Source: Cyrtodaria siliqua (Eukaryota; Mollusca; Bivalvia; Adapedonta; Hiatellidae). Taken from it: a DNA stretch of 64,000 bases. The first letter of the stretch is position 1; the number at the start of each line of letters is the position of its first letter. Below are positions 32,364-45,361 of the stretch, in pieces. Both the position numbers and the translations under genes were made by a program. Under the pieces are notes generated by a model. It saw only the letters and a program-made list of their open reading frames with translations. It ran no database searches and was not told the origin of the DNA. The stretch is taken from positions 30,924 through 94,923 of the forward strand of contig JAWPHD010010320.1 of NCBI GenBank assembly GCA_037043455.1. The letters are read 5' to 3'.

Positions 32364-33036
32364 TTTTATCACATAACATTGCAATCAAATTAGTAAAAAT
32401 TAATTCAGATGGACATAGAACCGTCACGACGTCAGACACACTTTAGCGCCAAAACGTCATCAAATATTTGACGTCGTAACGTCGCGTCTCACACATAATG
32501 TTGCGTATAAAAGAGTTCGTGTTTTACCTCTTTACAAAATAGCAGTTTGCGCCAACTGTTTAACAAACCAACAACAATGTTTTGTATAATGTGCATTATT
32601 TTTATAAGCTGTCACAAATAATATGTTTATGACTCATATCTGGGTGAATTTGTAATAAATAAAATAGTTTCAGTTAATAAACTTGCATAGTGTTACAGGT
32701 TTAACTCAATCAATCAAAATCGTTCTAGGTTGTATTACACGTGTGTCATACAATAGAATATTAAATGGGTGTTCGACACTGCTAACAAGGGACGTTATGT
32801 GATAATAAAACAATATCGGCATCAGACGATGATTGTAGTAGTGAAAACATACAGTACAGTGATTTGTCATCTGCAACATTAAATCTCGGTTTTCACCACA
32901 GAAATACACTAAAGGCTGTGAGATCACAAAACACCTATGCCTCCACAATACCATCAGTCCAACCACTGTATTGTGTTATATATAAACAGCCCCCACAATT
33001 GGGCCACATACAAGGCATTAGTACATTTAAAGCATC
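32364..33036. other. Intron sequence, no recognised feature
   Basis: Nothing recognised beyond several ACGTC/GACGT motifs near 32410-32490. Confidence 0.45.
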
Positions 33037-33272
33037 TCCATGGCCGAATGGTTAATGACGTTGAGTTGTAACCTTCGCTACTCATCGCTGTGGATTCGAA
33101 TCCCACTGGGAGCTCGTCACTTGTAAGTGAGGAAGTGTTGATTCTTACGGATGGCGGGAGGTGCACAGTACTGCCAGTTCTACCCAGGAAAAGCCTCCAT
33201 CACAAAAAATCGACCGTCATATATAAGATTGCAATGTGCTGAAGATGACGTAAAATACCACACAAACAAACA
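33037..33272 (+). mobile_element. SINE-C, complete plus-strand copy
   Basis: Box A TGGCCGAATGGTTAATGACG, box B GGATTCGAATCCC, body CTTACGGATGGCGGGAGGTG, tail GTGCTGAAGATGACGTAAAA then CACACAAACAAACA. 236 bp. Confidence 0.85.
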
Positions 33273-34118
33273 TTAGTACATTTATGTAGAAGGAATGTAA
33301 TCCCACAGGTTCATCATTCATTTTATTATTCATTGAAACAGGAGTTGGAGTTGGAGTTGGAGTTAGAGTAAGAATGTGCATGTATTTAACAAGATCATGA
33401 AACAGCAATTTATAAATTTTACATTCATAAGAGGGAGATAGTAAGAAATTTCACCCTGAGGGAATGATTACTGACTGAGGCAGAGTCGAAGTTGACAATC
33501 ATTTTGAAAATGTGATTTTCTTTCTATCCCATTCTCATGAACGTGACATTTATGTTATCATACTAGTATGTGCACAACTGTCACACCTACTAACCCTATG
33601 TGCACTAAAGCTGAGAATGACACCCTCTACAATATGTATGCATACCAAAGAAACATTACACTATCACTATCACTGATAGTGAGTTTGATATCACCTGATA
33701 GTTTGAATTACCTTATAAGGCAGATAGTGAAAAAGTCCATGTCTATGGGGATTATAGTACACAGGTATAATAATATATAAATATCACAGTCACCAGAGAT
33801 GAGTAGTAAGGAAAAGGTGTCAACACACGAAATTAGGTTGAATTAACCACTGATGTTGACACCGCTTTTGGCACATATCTAGACATTAAACAGACCTGTT
33901 GGCAAGGTCTATGTAAACTTCAAAATTCAAAATTACATCTTTAAAAGTCCAGACTCTATTGTGCCCATCGCGTCAGGTTTACCTGGACGTGTTTGTTGAC
34001 GGACGGACTTTAAACCTTAGAACTACACACACACACACACACACACATGAGTATAGTAAGGATATTCACTCTGAGAGAATAATTATCAACCCAGGAATTC
34101 CGAAGAGTGAATACATTC
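33273..34118. other. Intron sequence with short simple repeats
   Basis: (GTTGGA)n at about 33341-33366, ACTATC repeats near 33660-33690, and (AC)n at 34026-34047. Otherwise nothing recognised. Confidence 0.5.
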
Positions 34119-34620
34119 CAGGGGCGTAGCTGTGTCTAAATCAGTGTGTAGGCACAAGGTCTAGGGGTGTCCGGGGGCATGCCCCCAGGGATTTTTTTTT
34201 TTAGAAGTCTTGCATTCTGACGGTATTTTAAGCAGCAAACAGTAGGGTTTCAACCTGCGATTTCAACAGTAAATTGAATTTCAAGCTTTTGTAATCTGCG
34301 ATTTTGCAACAAAAAAATCGGAACAGAACAAAATAACATATATATTACTATGAATACTTGCTTTCTGAAAATCTTTCGAAATTTTGCACAATCATGATGT
34401 GTTTGGTTCCGAAAGACCGCGAGCGAAAACAGTTCGACTTTTATTTTCTGAAAAGACCTCGAGTAAAAATTGGTATGAGCTGACCATACCCCTCCACCCT
34501 ATTCCCCCCTCTGTTTTTATTGCATTTTTGACATATCTTTTTTTTTAATTTCTGGGGACAATGTGTAGGCACTTGCCTGCAGTGCCTATAGAGCAGTGCC
34601 TATAGGCAGCTACACCAATG
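34119..34620. mobile_element. DNA-transposon-like element, CAGGGGCGTAGCTG ends
   Basis: Left CAGGGGCGTAGCTG, right CAGCTACACCAATG, imperfect inverts. The direct repeat CATTC flanks both ends (34114-34118 and 34621-34625). 502 bp, no transposase. Superfamily not assigned. Confidence 0.65.
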
Positions 34621-34784
34621 CATTCTATCCATCCCTCTTTCTCGAATATGATATTTATTTTAAATAATACTGAATGATCCTGAATAAGGTGTTTACTATT
34701 ACCTTCTGAGAAACATTACACCTTGTGCATGATTGTGATAGGCAATCACAACTTAGTGATAAAAACATAATATAACATCATAAA

Positions 34785-37700
34785 ACAAGAGGCCCAAGAG
34801 GGCCTGTGGACGCTCTCCTGGCTAAAGATAAAGTTTATGCACAAGGGGCCATAACTCTTTCAAATATCGTTCAACCTGAACAGGGTGATGATATAGGCAA
34901 CTAGGCTTGGTACTGATTGTCCCTGACAAGTTTCGTTGAAATCCAGCCAGAGGTTCAGGAGAACTAGTCTGTACAAAGTTAGTGTATTAAAACTTTTAAG
35001 GGGCCATAACTCTGCCAAAATTCATTCAACCAGAACAAGGCAATGATAGGTGCAACTAGGCTTGGTACTGATCATCCCCATCAAGATTCGTTGAAATCCA
35101 GCTAGGAGTTCAGAACAGACTAATCTGGACGTTTCTCTACTAAAACCTTTAAAGGGCCATAACCCTGACAAAAATCATTCAACCCGAATATGGCGATGAT
35201 ATGCACAACTAGGCTTGATACTGATCATTCTTGTCAAGTTTCGTTAAAATCCAGCCAGGGGTTCAGGAAAACTAGCCCGGAAAATGTTTGTGTATCAAAA
35301 ACCTTTAAAGGGCCATAACTCCACCAAAAATCTGTTAACCGGAATGCGACGATGATATGCACAACTAAGCTTGGTGCTGATCATCCCTGTAAAGTTTTGT
35401 TGAAATGTGGGGAGACGTTCAGGAGAATAATCCAGACAAAGTTTGTGTATTAAAACCTTTAAAGGGCCATAACTCTGCCAAAAATCATTCAACTGGAACA
35501 CGGCAAAGATTTGCACAACTAGACCTGGAACTGATCATCCCTAAAAAGTTTTGTTTAAATCCGGCCAGGGGTTCAGGAAAACTAGTCAGGACAAAGTTTG
35601 TGTATTAAAACCTTTAAAGGGACATAACTCTGCCAAAATCATTCAACTGGAACACTGTGACGATATGTACAACTAGGCTTGGTACTGATCATCCCTGAAA
35701 AATTTCAATGAAATTTGGCCAAATGAAGGCCCTTTCTTCTTAATGAGGCCAAAATATAGCATATTTCAGAAAATCAAGGGCCATAACTCCGGTTTAAATG
35801 GTCCAATCTGGCTGTTTTCAAACTTGTCGGACTCATTGATAGTAACAATCTGGTAAAGTTTGGTAAAGATCGGATGAAAAATGAAGACCCTATGGTATTA
35901 AGGCAAAATATAGCATTTTTAACTAAATCAAGGGCCATAACTCCGCTGTTACTGGTCCGATCTGGCTGGTTTTCGAACTTTGTCTGAGCTTTCGTTTATA
36001 TTAACAATCTGGTAAAGTTTGGTAAAGATCTGACGAAAAATGAAGGTCCTATCGTCTTAACGAGGCAAAATATAGCATTTTTAACTAAATCAAGGGCCAT
36101 AACTCCGCTGTTGCTGGTCCGATCTGGCTGGTTTTCGAACTTGTCCAAGCTTTCATTGATATGAACAATCTGGTAATTTTTGGTAAAGATCGGATGAAAA
36201 ATGAAGACCCTATCTTCTTAACGAGGCAAAATATAGCCTTTTTTAACTAAATCAAGGGCCATAACTCCACTGTTACTAGTCCGATCTGACTGGTTTTCAA
36301 ACTTATTCGAGTTTTTATTGATATTAACAAGATGGTAAAGTTTAGTAAAGATCGGATGAACAATGAAGTCCCTATCGTCTTAACGAGGCAAAATATAGCA
36401 TTTTAAACTAAATCAAGGGCCATAACTCCGCTGTTACTAGTCAAATATGAATGTTTTTCATATTTGTCCGAGCTTTGTTGATATTAACAATCTGATAAAA
36501 TTTGGTAAAGATCGGATGAACAATGAAGCCCCTATCGTCTTAACGAGGCAAAATATAGCATTTTTAATTAAATCAAGGGTCATAACTCCGCTGTTACTGG
36601 TCCGATATGGCTGGTTTTCGAACTTGTTCGAGCTTTCACTGACATTAACAATGTGGTAAATTTTAATAAAGATAGGATGAAAAATGAAGGCCCTATTGTC
36701 TTAACGAGGCAAAATATAGCATTTTGAACTAAATCAAGGGCCATAACTCTGCCGATATTGGTCCGATCTGGATAGTTATCGAACTTTTCTGAGCTTTTAT
36801 TGATAGTAACAATCTGGTAAAGTTTGGTAAAGATCGAGTGAAAGATGAAGGCCCTATCATCTTAACGAGGCAAAATTTAGCATTTTTAACTAAATCAAGG
36901 GCCATAACTCCGCCGATACTGGTCCAATCTGGCTGGTTTTCAAACTTGTCCGAACTTTCATTGATATTAACAATCTGTGCAAGTTTGGTAAAGATCAAAT
37001 AATAAATGAAGGTGCTAGAGCGTTCACAAGGCTTAATATGGCATTTTTCAGCGAAACAAGGGCCATAACTCCATTGAAATTATTTCGATCTTGCCGGTTT
37101 TCGAACTTGTTTGAGCTTTTATTGATATAAAGACACTGGCAAAGTTAAGTAAAGATCCGATTAATATTGAAGGCCCTAGAGTGTTCACAGGGCAGAAAAT
37201 AGCATTTTTCAGAAAAAACGAGGGTCATAACTCCGGTGTTAATAATCCAATTTAGCTGGTTTTCGGACTTGTTCGAGCTTTTATTGATATTAACAATCTG
37301 TGCAAGTTTGGTAAAGATCAAATAATAAATGAAGGTGCTAGAGTGTTCACAAGGCAGAAAATGACCTTTTTCAGAAAAAACAAGGGCCATAACTCTAGTG
37401 TTACTGACCCAATTCAGCTGATTTTCGAACTTGTCCAAGCTATAATTAGTATTAACAATCTGTGCAAGTTTGGTAACGATCAAATAATAAATGAAGGTGT
37501 TAGTGCGTTCACAAGGCAGAAAATAGCAATTTTCAGAAAAAAACAAGGGCCATAACTCCAGTGTTACTGATCCGATTTGGCTGGTTTTCGAACTTGTCCG
37601 AGCTTTTATTAATATTAACAATCTGTGCAAGTTTGGTAAGGATCAAATAATAAATGAAGGTGCTAGAGCGTTCACAAGGCTTAATATGGCATTTTTCAGC

Positions 37701-37942
37701 AAAACAAGGGCCATAACTCCGGTGAAATTTATCTGATCCGGCTGGTTTTCGAACTTGTCCGAGCTTTCATTGATATAAAGACACTGGCAAAGTTTCGTAA
37801 AGATTCGATGAATAATGAAGGCCCTAGAGTGTTCACAAGGCAAACGTTAACAGACGGACGGCCGACGGACAACGGAGGGACGGCCGACGGACGACTCGCC
37901 ATCCCATAAGCTCTGCTGGCCTTCAGCCAGTAGAGCTAAAAA
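34785..37942 (+). mobile_element. HINE-like tandem-repeat element 'b' (3.2 kb)
   Basis: 5' end ACAAG then the palindrome AGGCCCAAGAGGGCCT, then GCTCTCCTGGCT. About 19 direct units of roughly 160 bp follow, carrying GGGCCATAACTCC and GGTAAAGATCGGATGA. Next come GTTAACAGACGGACGGCCG (microsatellite) and ATCCCATAAGCTC. The final hairpin AGCTCTGCTGGC-cttca-GCCAGTAGAGCT is at 37909-37937, then AAAAA. The 5' GCTCTCCTGGCT is inverted in the 3' AGCCAGTAGAGC (one mismatch). ORFs at 36447-37843 on both strands are repeat artefacts. Confidence 0.75.
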
Positions 37943-38245
37943 TAATTGCTAGGTTCTCATCCAAATTTATTTCAAAATAGGGGCAGGAGGTGAAATTTTA
38001 TTTTTTTATTTTTTATTTTATACGACAAATGGAAAATGGCCTTGGCACAAGGCAAAAATAGTAAAACATACTACTGAGTACTTCCAAGATTGAAAACACA
38101 TTTTTAATAGTGTTTCATACTTTCAACAATATTTTGTTTTAATTTTTTTTTTGTTTAAATATTATTTTTTTTGAAGAAATAAAAATTACCGGGGTGGCAA
38201 AAAAAAAACAGGGGCGGGCGGGGATGAGAATCTAGCAATTAATTT
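37943..38245. mobile_element. MITE with AATTGCTAGGTTCTCATCC ends
   Basis: The right end GGATGAGAATCTAGCAATT inverts the left. It directly abuts the 3' end of the element ending at 37942. The internal sequence is A/T-rich. Confidence 0.65.
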
Positions 38246-39460
38246 ATTATGACCTAAGGTATAAAAAATAGGTTTTGGTTGGAAAATTAAAATTGATATA
38301 TTTGTTTTAAATATTATATTTTGTCTTTTCTCATAACTCAATTTATGATAAAATGGGTGTACACAGAGCCTCAGTCTGGTTAAATTGAATTTATAAACCG
38401 AGTTGAGTAAACATTATAATTTACGATGCGCTGCTCTGTTGAGCATCATCAGTTATATCCTACCAAAAGGTTCAAACAAAGGTATAAATAACGCGAACTC
38501 AAACTGCGAGTCATTACGTTACTGATGAGTACAAACCTGTACGAAACTAGTATAACTAGGTCAAGCCTTTATAAACACCGATCAACCTTCAAAAACTGTC
38601 TATATCCAACCAGTTTGAAATTCAATATTTAAAGGGACTGGTGGCGATTTAGAAGAGTGGCTGGTGTCAATCCAAATATAAATGACAACCTTGATAATGG
38701 GTTCAGTTTCATATGAAATGTGCAGTAAATACATGCATTATATTAAGCTGTATGTTAATAACCTTAACGTCTCACACCACAATTAATTTTCCATAGGGTC
38801 CCATTGTAATTTTTTTTGTTCATGGCATAGAAATAAACTGATTTTACAACATGTATTTATGCTTAAATTCTTCATTGATCCAATATCTGCAATTTAAAAC
38901 ACATTTAACAAATATTTACCAGATTGAACTTTTTTTAATATAATGTTTGCTTGACACCTATCAAAATCTAGACGAAAATACAACCCCGTGGTGATCAGAC
39001 CCATGATGTGTAAAATGAGGTAGAATTAGCTAGAAAGCTTATATCAACATGCATTTTTCTGTGACCTCTTCCTAAAATGCTGTAGATTTAGAACCTGGTA
39101 AAGATAAATCAATGTATCCTGTAAAATGTAGAAAAGATAACTTTTTTTGTTCTACCTCCTTCATCTGTAGGGCACGAGTATTAAAGGGAGATAATAGTGG
39201 CGTGAGTCCTTCAGGTTGATAATAGTGGTGTGAGTCCTTCAGGTTAACTATTGTTTTTGTTAGTATATATGTAGAATGGCACACTTAAAAAATCTGAAAT
39301 TCTTAAACGAGAAAATTTTGTCATGGGAGAAGCAGAAGTGTCAGGAATGGTCTACAAGCATGAATTTTGCTTATAATACATAAAAGAAATATACAGAATC
39401 ACAATATTTATTGCTAAATTGGGTGGGACATTACCCCATCCACCTATAGTGTAACTGTGT
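38246..39460. other. Intron sequence, no recognised feature
   Basis: A short direct repeat (TGAGTCCTTCAGGTT, twice near 39200-39245) is all I see. Confidence 0.5.
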
Positions 39461-40820
39461 TATTAGCTCGACTGATCAGAGATCAGCAGAGATTATGCCT
39501 TGGTGCAGCGTCCGTCGTCCGTCCGTGTCCGTAAACTTTTTTTTGTAGCGACTACTCCTCTGAAACTACTGAATGGATTTTCATGAAACTTTACAGAAAT
39601 GTTGCCAATGAAGTCTAGTTAATCCAAGCAAAAATTCATGTTGATGTTAAATCCAAGATGGCCACCAAATCTAAAAATAGTTTTTTAAAAAACAAGTTTG
39701 TAGCGACTACTTCTTGAAAACTATAAGTGATATTGATATGGGGCTTTTTCTAAAATGATCAGCACGACATGATGTTGGTCCTTGTAGAAATTCGTTTTGA
39801 TTCGACGTTAAACATGGCTGCCAGCGGCCATCTTTCTTTACATAGAGTTATATAACGAAAACTTGTATCAATGCTCGCTAAAATGCTTAATGCAATACAG
39901 CGAGGATAAATAAACGCTTATACAAACAACTTGTAGCGACTACTCCTGTGAAACTACTTGACGGATTTTCATGAAACTACACAGGAATGTTGCTCTTGAT
40001 GTCTAATTGATCCTAGCAAAATTTCAGGTCGGCCGGAAATTCAAGATGGTTGCCACGGCTAAAAATAAATTTTCAAAATACAAGTTGTAGAGACTACTTC
40101 TTGAAAACTATAAGTGATATTGATATGGGACTTTTTCTAAAATGGTCAGCATGACATGATGTTGATCCTTGTCAAAAATCGTTTTGATTCAACGTTAAAC
40201 ATGGCTGCCAGCGGCCATCTTTGTTTACATAGAGTTATATAGTAAAAACTTGTAGCGACTACTCCTCTGAAACTACTTGGCAGATTTTCATGAAACTTTG
40301 CAGGAATTATGCTCTTAATGTCTAATTGATCCTAGCAAAATTTCAGATCGGCCAGAAATTCAAGATGGCCACCACAGCTAAAAATAGATATTTAAAAAGT
40401 AAGTTTGTAGCGACTACTTCTTGAAAACTATAAGTGATATAGATATAGGACTTTTTCTAAAATGATCAGCATGACATGATGGTTATCGGAGTCGAACATT
40501 ATTTTGATTCGACGTTAAAATGATCAACATGACATGATGTTGATCCTTGTCAAAAATCGTTTTGATTCGATGTTAAACATGGCTGTCAGTGGCCATCTTT
40601 GTTTACATAGAGTTATATAATGAAAACTTGTAGCGACTACTCCTCTGAAACTACTTGACGGATTTTCATGAAACTTCACAGGAATGTTGCTCTTGATGTC
40701 TAATGGATCCTAGCAAAATTTCAGGTCGGCTGAAAATAATTTTTCAAAAAACAAGTTTGTAGTCACTTCTTCCTGAAATCAAAATCAATCAGTAGAGCTT
40801 CAAGGTCATTGACCTCTTGT
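39461..40820 (-). mobile_element. HINE-like tandem-repeat element 'c'
   Basis: Same family as 8143-9229. Palindrome AGGTCATTGACCT at 40803-40815 is the 5' end on the minus strand. Units with TAGCGACTACTCCTCTGAAA alternate with TAGCGACTACTTCTTGAAAA, a composite of about 380 bp. The microsatellite is at about 39505-39530, and an imperfect terminal hairpin (CTGATCAGAGATCAG) with TTAGCTC at the left. Confidence 0.72.
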
Positions 40821-42391
40821 TTTTCTTTGAAATGCATGAATATTCCTGAAAATGGTGAATTTAGATAAAAAAAAAAATCATTTAAGGTTTCATATATATA
40901 TATAGTACAATCATGTCTACTTTAATCCAAAAAGGTTCACATAACATATACACATACCACTCCCATAGGAAATTGCAAGTTACTATAATTATGAAATGTC
41001 TGTTATGAAATGTCTTACTAGACTCATTTTAAAAGTGAATCATAATTCGTATGCTATTAGAGCAGTGTCATTTTAACACATTATTGGAATATTAAAGTGT
41101 TAACTATAAATTTATATCATTCACAGGGGTAATGACTAGAAAATAGTTGAGGCTGTATGGTTGTGTATAGAACTTCAAAAAAACAAACAAACAAAAAACA
41201 TCGCTATTAATGAGTTTTTCTGACAGATGCTTGTGTAGCTTTAACAGCTTTTTGTAGCATTCAAGGACTACAGCCAACCAAAAACACGTATCAAAACGAA
41301 GAACACTTACAAGGATAAATAAAAGGCAGGCATGTGCCATTACAAACATAAAAGTGTTGACAATAGGGCAACCGCCTTGTAACGGTCTGTGGCAAAAAGA
41401 CCGCTGGAATCAGGTTCTAGGGTGCACCAAACCTCACTCTTATCACTTGTCATCCCTATAACATGACAGTGTAAATACAGAAACACCCGCCAGGCTATGT
41501 CCTCTAACACACTAGGCAGCTGTAATAGGCAATATACGTATAACACAAAGATGATCATGTACATATGAATATAACAATGCATAGAAAGCCATAAAGCAAG
41601 TACTCAAAGACTTGAAAGCCAGAGCAACAAAAAATAAACCATGTATGGTGCAACAAGACCAGCTTAGAGACAAACATTGTTATCCTCCTTTCAAGATTTA
41701 GGTTGATGTCATCGTACAAGGAGGAATGCTTAGTGGTGAACTGTAAATGGGTAAACCAATAAACATGCAGTGTGTTGCAAAATGATAGTGTCATTTATAT
41801 CCTCTTTTGATAAACTTTTAAACAAGTTTAATAAAGACTGACTACTGCCTTCAGCTTGGAACGGTCAGTTGCAAAAAAAGGCCGCTGGGGTTTTAAACCA
41901 AAAGTCGGTTGTAATAGTCTTTATCGCAGAAGAGTTCTTAAATTAATTGTATGCAACTTGGCGGAACTCTGGCTTCAAAAAACACAATTTGAGATGTTGT
42001 ATGATATCCAGTTAGTATATATGTAGAATGGCAACACATTACACATTTCTTCTCCGAGTATGTTTTTGTTTTTTTGTATATCCCAAACATTAGTGTGTGT
42101 GTGCGCGTGCGTGTTTTATACCGGGCACATTTAAATCGGACCTAAAATGTTTTTGTGAGATCCAGTGCTTACATGGTAACAAAGCAATACTAATACAGTT
42201 ATCTTCACCAATGACAACCGTTTCAAAGTTGACAGAAGATGTCACAACATTTTTTTACACTAATAAAGACGTTCAGCCCCTCCTCCAGAGGCAAGTAGAA
42301 TAGAAACTCCTCTTTCAGTGAAAAAATCACTACGCAATAGTAGGAATTTTGTTTATTTTCTGTGTTACTAAGGAACATTTCTTTCTTGGAC
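40821..42391. other. Intron sequence, no recognised feature
   Basis: Two similar 50-bp blocks (AACGGTC ... GCAAAAAGACCGCTGG at about 41380 and its relative at about 41860) suggest an old repeat. ORFs at 41104-41794 have no recognisable domain. Confidence 0.45.
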
Positions 42392-42395
42392 TTAA

Positions 42396-42927
42396 AGAGG
42401 CACTACCTATATCTACGCGATTTTTAATGTAAAATATTAAATACTCAATATTACTGCATTTATATGTATACAAAGCTATTTTATGAGTATTCTAAGAAGA
42501 AACATGGTTCGTATTCCAGTTCTGTAAATTATTAATTATGATCAAAACAATATCTTGAATAAAATGCTGCCCAGCCGTTTATTCCTGCCGGAGAACTACC
42601 AGTTTTTACGATTTTCTTGGACATGCGCAATGCGATTAAATTATTCGGCGCAGTTCCAATAGCAAACTAATCGATCGGAACTCTTCGCTAATCAGACGAG
42701 GTAGTTCTGATTGTAAACGAATAAGATCGGAAAATCTCTGCAATCGGCTTGTCTAAAACAATTACGAAAACAATTTCAAAATTCCGATCTTTTCAATCCT
42801 GTTTTTCCCCAGCAAAACGCATATTACATTGGGTGAAAGTATTGCCATTTACCTTTTTCATAGTCCTCTTAATAATTAAGTAAAGTTTATATCAATTGGT
42901 GGACAAAAAGATATAGGTAGAGCCTCT
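42396..42927. mobile_element. TTAA MITE (AGAGGCACTACCTATATCT ends)
   Basis: TTAA at 42392-42395 and 42928-42931. The TIR of about 19 bp, AGAGGCACTACCTATATCT, is inverted at the right with one mismatch. 532 bp. It ends at the edge of the degenerate gene copy at 42940. Confidence 0.8.
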
Positions 42928-42939
42928 TTAAACGGTGTA

Positions 42940-43805
42940 TCTAAAGAAATCTTGACTCCTGTCTTTACATGTCTTATGTGTGTAACATCATTTGTGTTTG
43001 GTGCTGCATCCATCATAAACAACGATGTTTTTTTATATTTCTGAAGTAGATAATCTTTGTACTGCATGCAACTATCATGGAACCTGCTACCTTTCTTGCC
43101 AAGGAATCTTTTGCAATAATCTTTGACATACTGGATCTCTGGTGGATAACGGTTGAAGAAGAACATGTATAATTTTGACAACAATCTCCCATTTTCCAAA
43201 TAAAGTCAGCCAGACTATTTTTGCGGTTCCATTGGCAACTCTGTGTTGTTGAACATCGAAAAAGGGATGATGCAAACCTCGAACTGCAAGTTGTCAGCAA
43301 TATCGTCTACAAATATACTTACTGCTGAAATCTCCCGTTATCTTTGAAGGACTTTGTACTTGGAGATAAGCTAGTAGTGTGTTTTTATCTTTTTGGTTCA
43401 TCTCTGGTCAACCGAGATATACACACTTTTTGTGTGCTGATCACTCGTTTTTATTTATGCATTAGCTGAACCCATAATGCACTTTGAATTTCTGACATTC
43501 CCCGGACCTCGTGTTAGTCCACACCTTGATTTTAATGACCTCATGAGAAACTATTCGATGACAAGGCCACTATCTAAACCTGCACAGTAACTGTCACTTC
43601 TAATTACATGATTGCCATGATTGCCAGACTGGAATGCACTATGCACATCTGGCTGGTCTTTCTCTAACTTCTTCAAGTTTTGGATGTAATAGTATATATA
43701 GGCAGATTTCAAATATAAATTCAGCCCAGAAGTAGAACAATATGGAAGCATCTTTTGTAAGCCTTTTAAGTGCTGTTCCCAATTAAGTGCCGGTTCTCTC
43801 AACTC
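42940..43805 (-). pseudogene. Degenerate copy of a multicopy invertebrate gene family of unknown function
   Basis: Minus strand, in at least three frames. First LNWEQHLKGLQKMLPYCS, QPDVHSAFQSGNHVIRSDS and LVIE (43802-43555). Then LMRSLKSRCGLTRGPGNV (about 43545-43490). Then FEVCIIPFSMFNN (about 43270), ADFIWKMG (about 43200), and FMMDAAPNTNDVTH (about 43010). This order (WxxHL, a GxHxxRRSD-like block, the RGRGM-like block, a D-A/G-containing strand before a TKDVTH-like motif) is one I associate with repetitive uncharacterised proteins of cnidarians and molluscs. Several stops and frame shifts make it a pseudogene. It lies in ADI1 intron 1, same strand. Confidence 0.6.
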
Positions 43806-44171
43806 GAATAAACTGTTTTAGTATGGTGGCCATTTCCATATACTATAGCCAGTTTTTTCTATACGTTTTAGGCTCAGTTTTTGTAAAATGGCATCTTCTC
43901 CTCAAGATCAACGTACAGTTTGATGATTTCATTTAAGTCCACTTTCATGTTGAATACACTTGGATCCGCCTGCTTTGTTGGTTGTTTTCTTACACCTTAT
44001 TTCTCTTCGAAATTGCATAGTGCAAAACTTTTTCTGCAGTGGGTATGGGTAACATGTGAACAGCCTTTCATCAAACGTGTGTCATTTCGAATTCTCTGGT
44101 GTAAAACGGATTTCAGAATTGCTTTTTTCTGCCACAAATGCATATTCTAATTTACCATGACCATTTATATA
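43806..44171. other. Intron sequence, no recognised feature
   Basis: Possibly the eroded 5' part of the pseudogene copy; no clear coding similarity. Confidence 0.4.
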
Positions 44172-44415
44172 AAATGAATGAATGAATGGAGTTTTACGGC
44201 ACGTCGACACATAAATAGGTCATATTGTGCACAAAAATTGATAAAAAATTAAGAAATGACATATTAATTAAAAATTAATGTAAATATATAAAGATAAAAC
44301 TATTAAAAAATAAGGGATGATAAGGTGTAATATAAACTATGTATGTAAATCAACAAATGCCCATCAACGGGTATATAAACAAGTAAATACATTTATATAG
44401 ACCACACATGATGCC
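44172..44415 (-). mobile_element. 3' end of the RNase H LINE (second copy)
   Basis: Near-identical to 19594-19830. It ends GTGTCGACGTGCCGTAAAAC plus (ATTC)n on the minus strand. Only the 3'UTR is present, a typical 5'-truncated LINE insertion. Confidence 0.8.
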
Positions 44416-45361
44416 TACTTAGTAACTATTATAATTAATAATAAATAATGTGTGTGCTTTGAACAGCCTAAAAGCCCTAGATTTTGTTTACTTGTACATA
44501 TGGGCAATGAAAATCAACATTTAAATATATTTGGTTGTAAAAAATATCATTATTTTACACAAGAAGACTAATTATCGATTTTATGCAAAGTCTATCGTTT
44601 TACAAAATTTGTAGCCTGAATGGGTTGAAAAACTGACAAATCTGGGCCATGTTTTATTAAATTTTTTATGATGTCTTAAATTTTAAAATCGTCCATTTTT
44701 TTGCCTAAGCATTCAATGCAGACAATTATGTGTGGACGAAGTGCAGAAATATCACATGTATAAGAAAATAAAATGAAATCAAGTTTATTTGATAAGTGTA
44801 ATTTATAGTGAAGCATATAAGATCAAAATGGTCGTAAGTTGTTGCTTAAAAAGGGCCCTGGTGTTTAAAATAATCAGTTAAAAGAAGACTGAATCTAGAT
44901 CTCGACATTAGTAAACAAGGAAACTGTAGATCTACTGTACAGGATTTATGAACATCGTATTAAAATAAACATATATCTAGATCTATACATTCTCATGCAT
45001 TCTCACGCAAGACAATATAGGCCTACCAATTGATTTAGTACGATCAAGAAATCCCAATGTTTACATTTATCGCTGGTATCTTGTTCAGATAAATGCGCCA
45101 TAAAAGTTGTTGTGACGTCATTTGGGCACGCACTTATAGAAAAATACGGTGTATGGTGGCTTGTAAATGGCATTACCAAAATAAGTGTTTTTGCGAAGTT
45201 CAAACACTTTTTTCAGCAGGAAGGACACCTGCGATTTTGTGCAACTTTCAGTAATAAGTTGATATAAACACATACTTTCGCAGAGTAAAAGAATAATTTC
45301 TTTTGCAATTAGTTCAACCTCAAAGTATACACCGAGTAGCCTAGTGTGTTGACAAGACAAA
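44416..45361. other. Intron sequence, no recognised feature
   Basis: AT-rich. Nothing recognised. Confidence 0.5.

Noticed and set aside
36447..37843. ORFs of 70-161 aa on both strands
   Set aside because: They lie in the ~160-bp tandem units of a non-coding element and repeat the same motif; no homology expected.
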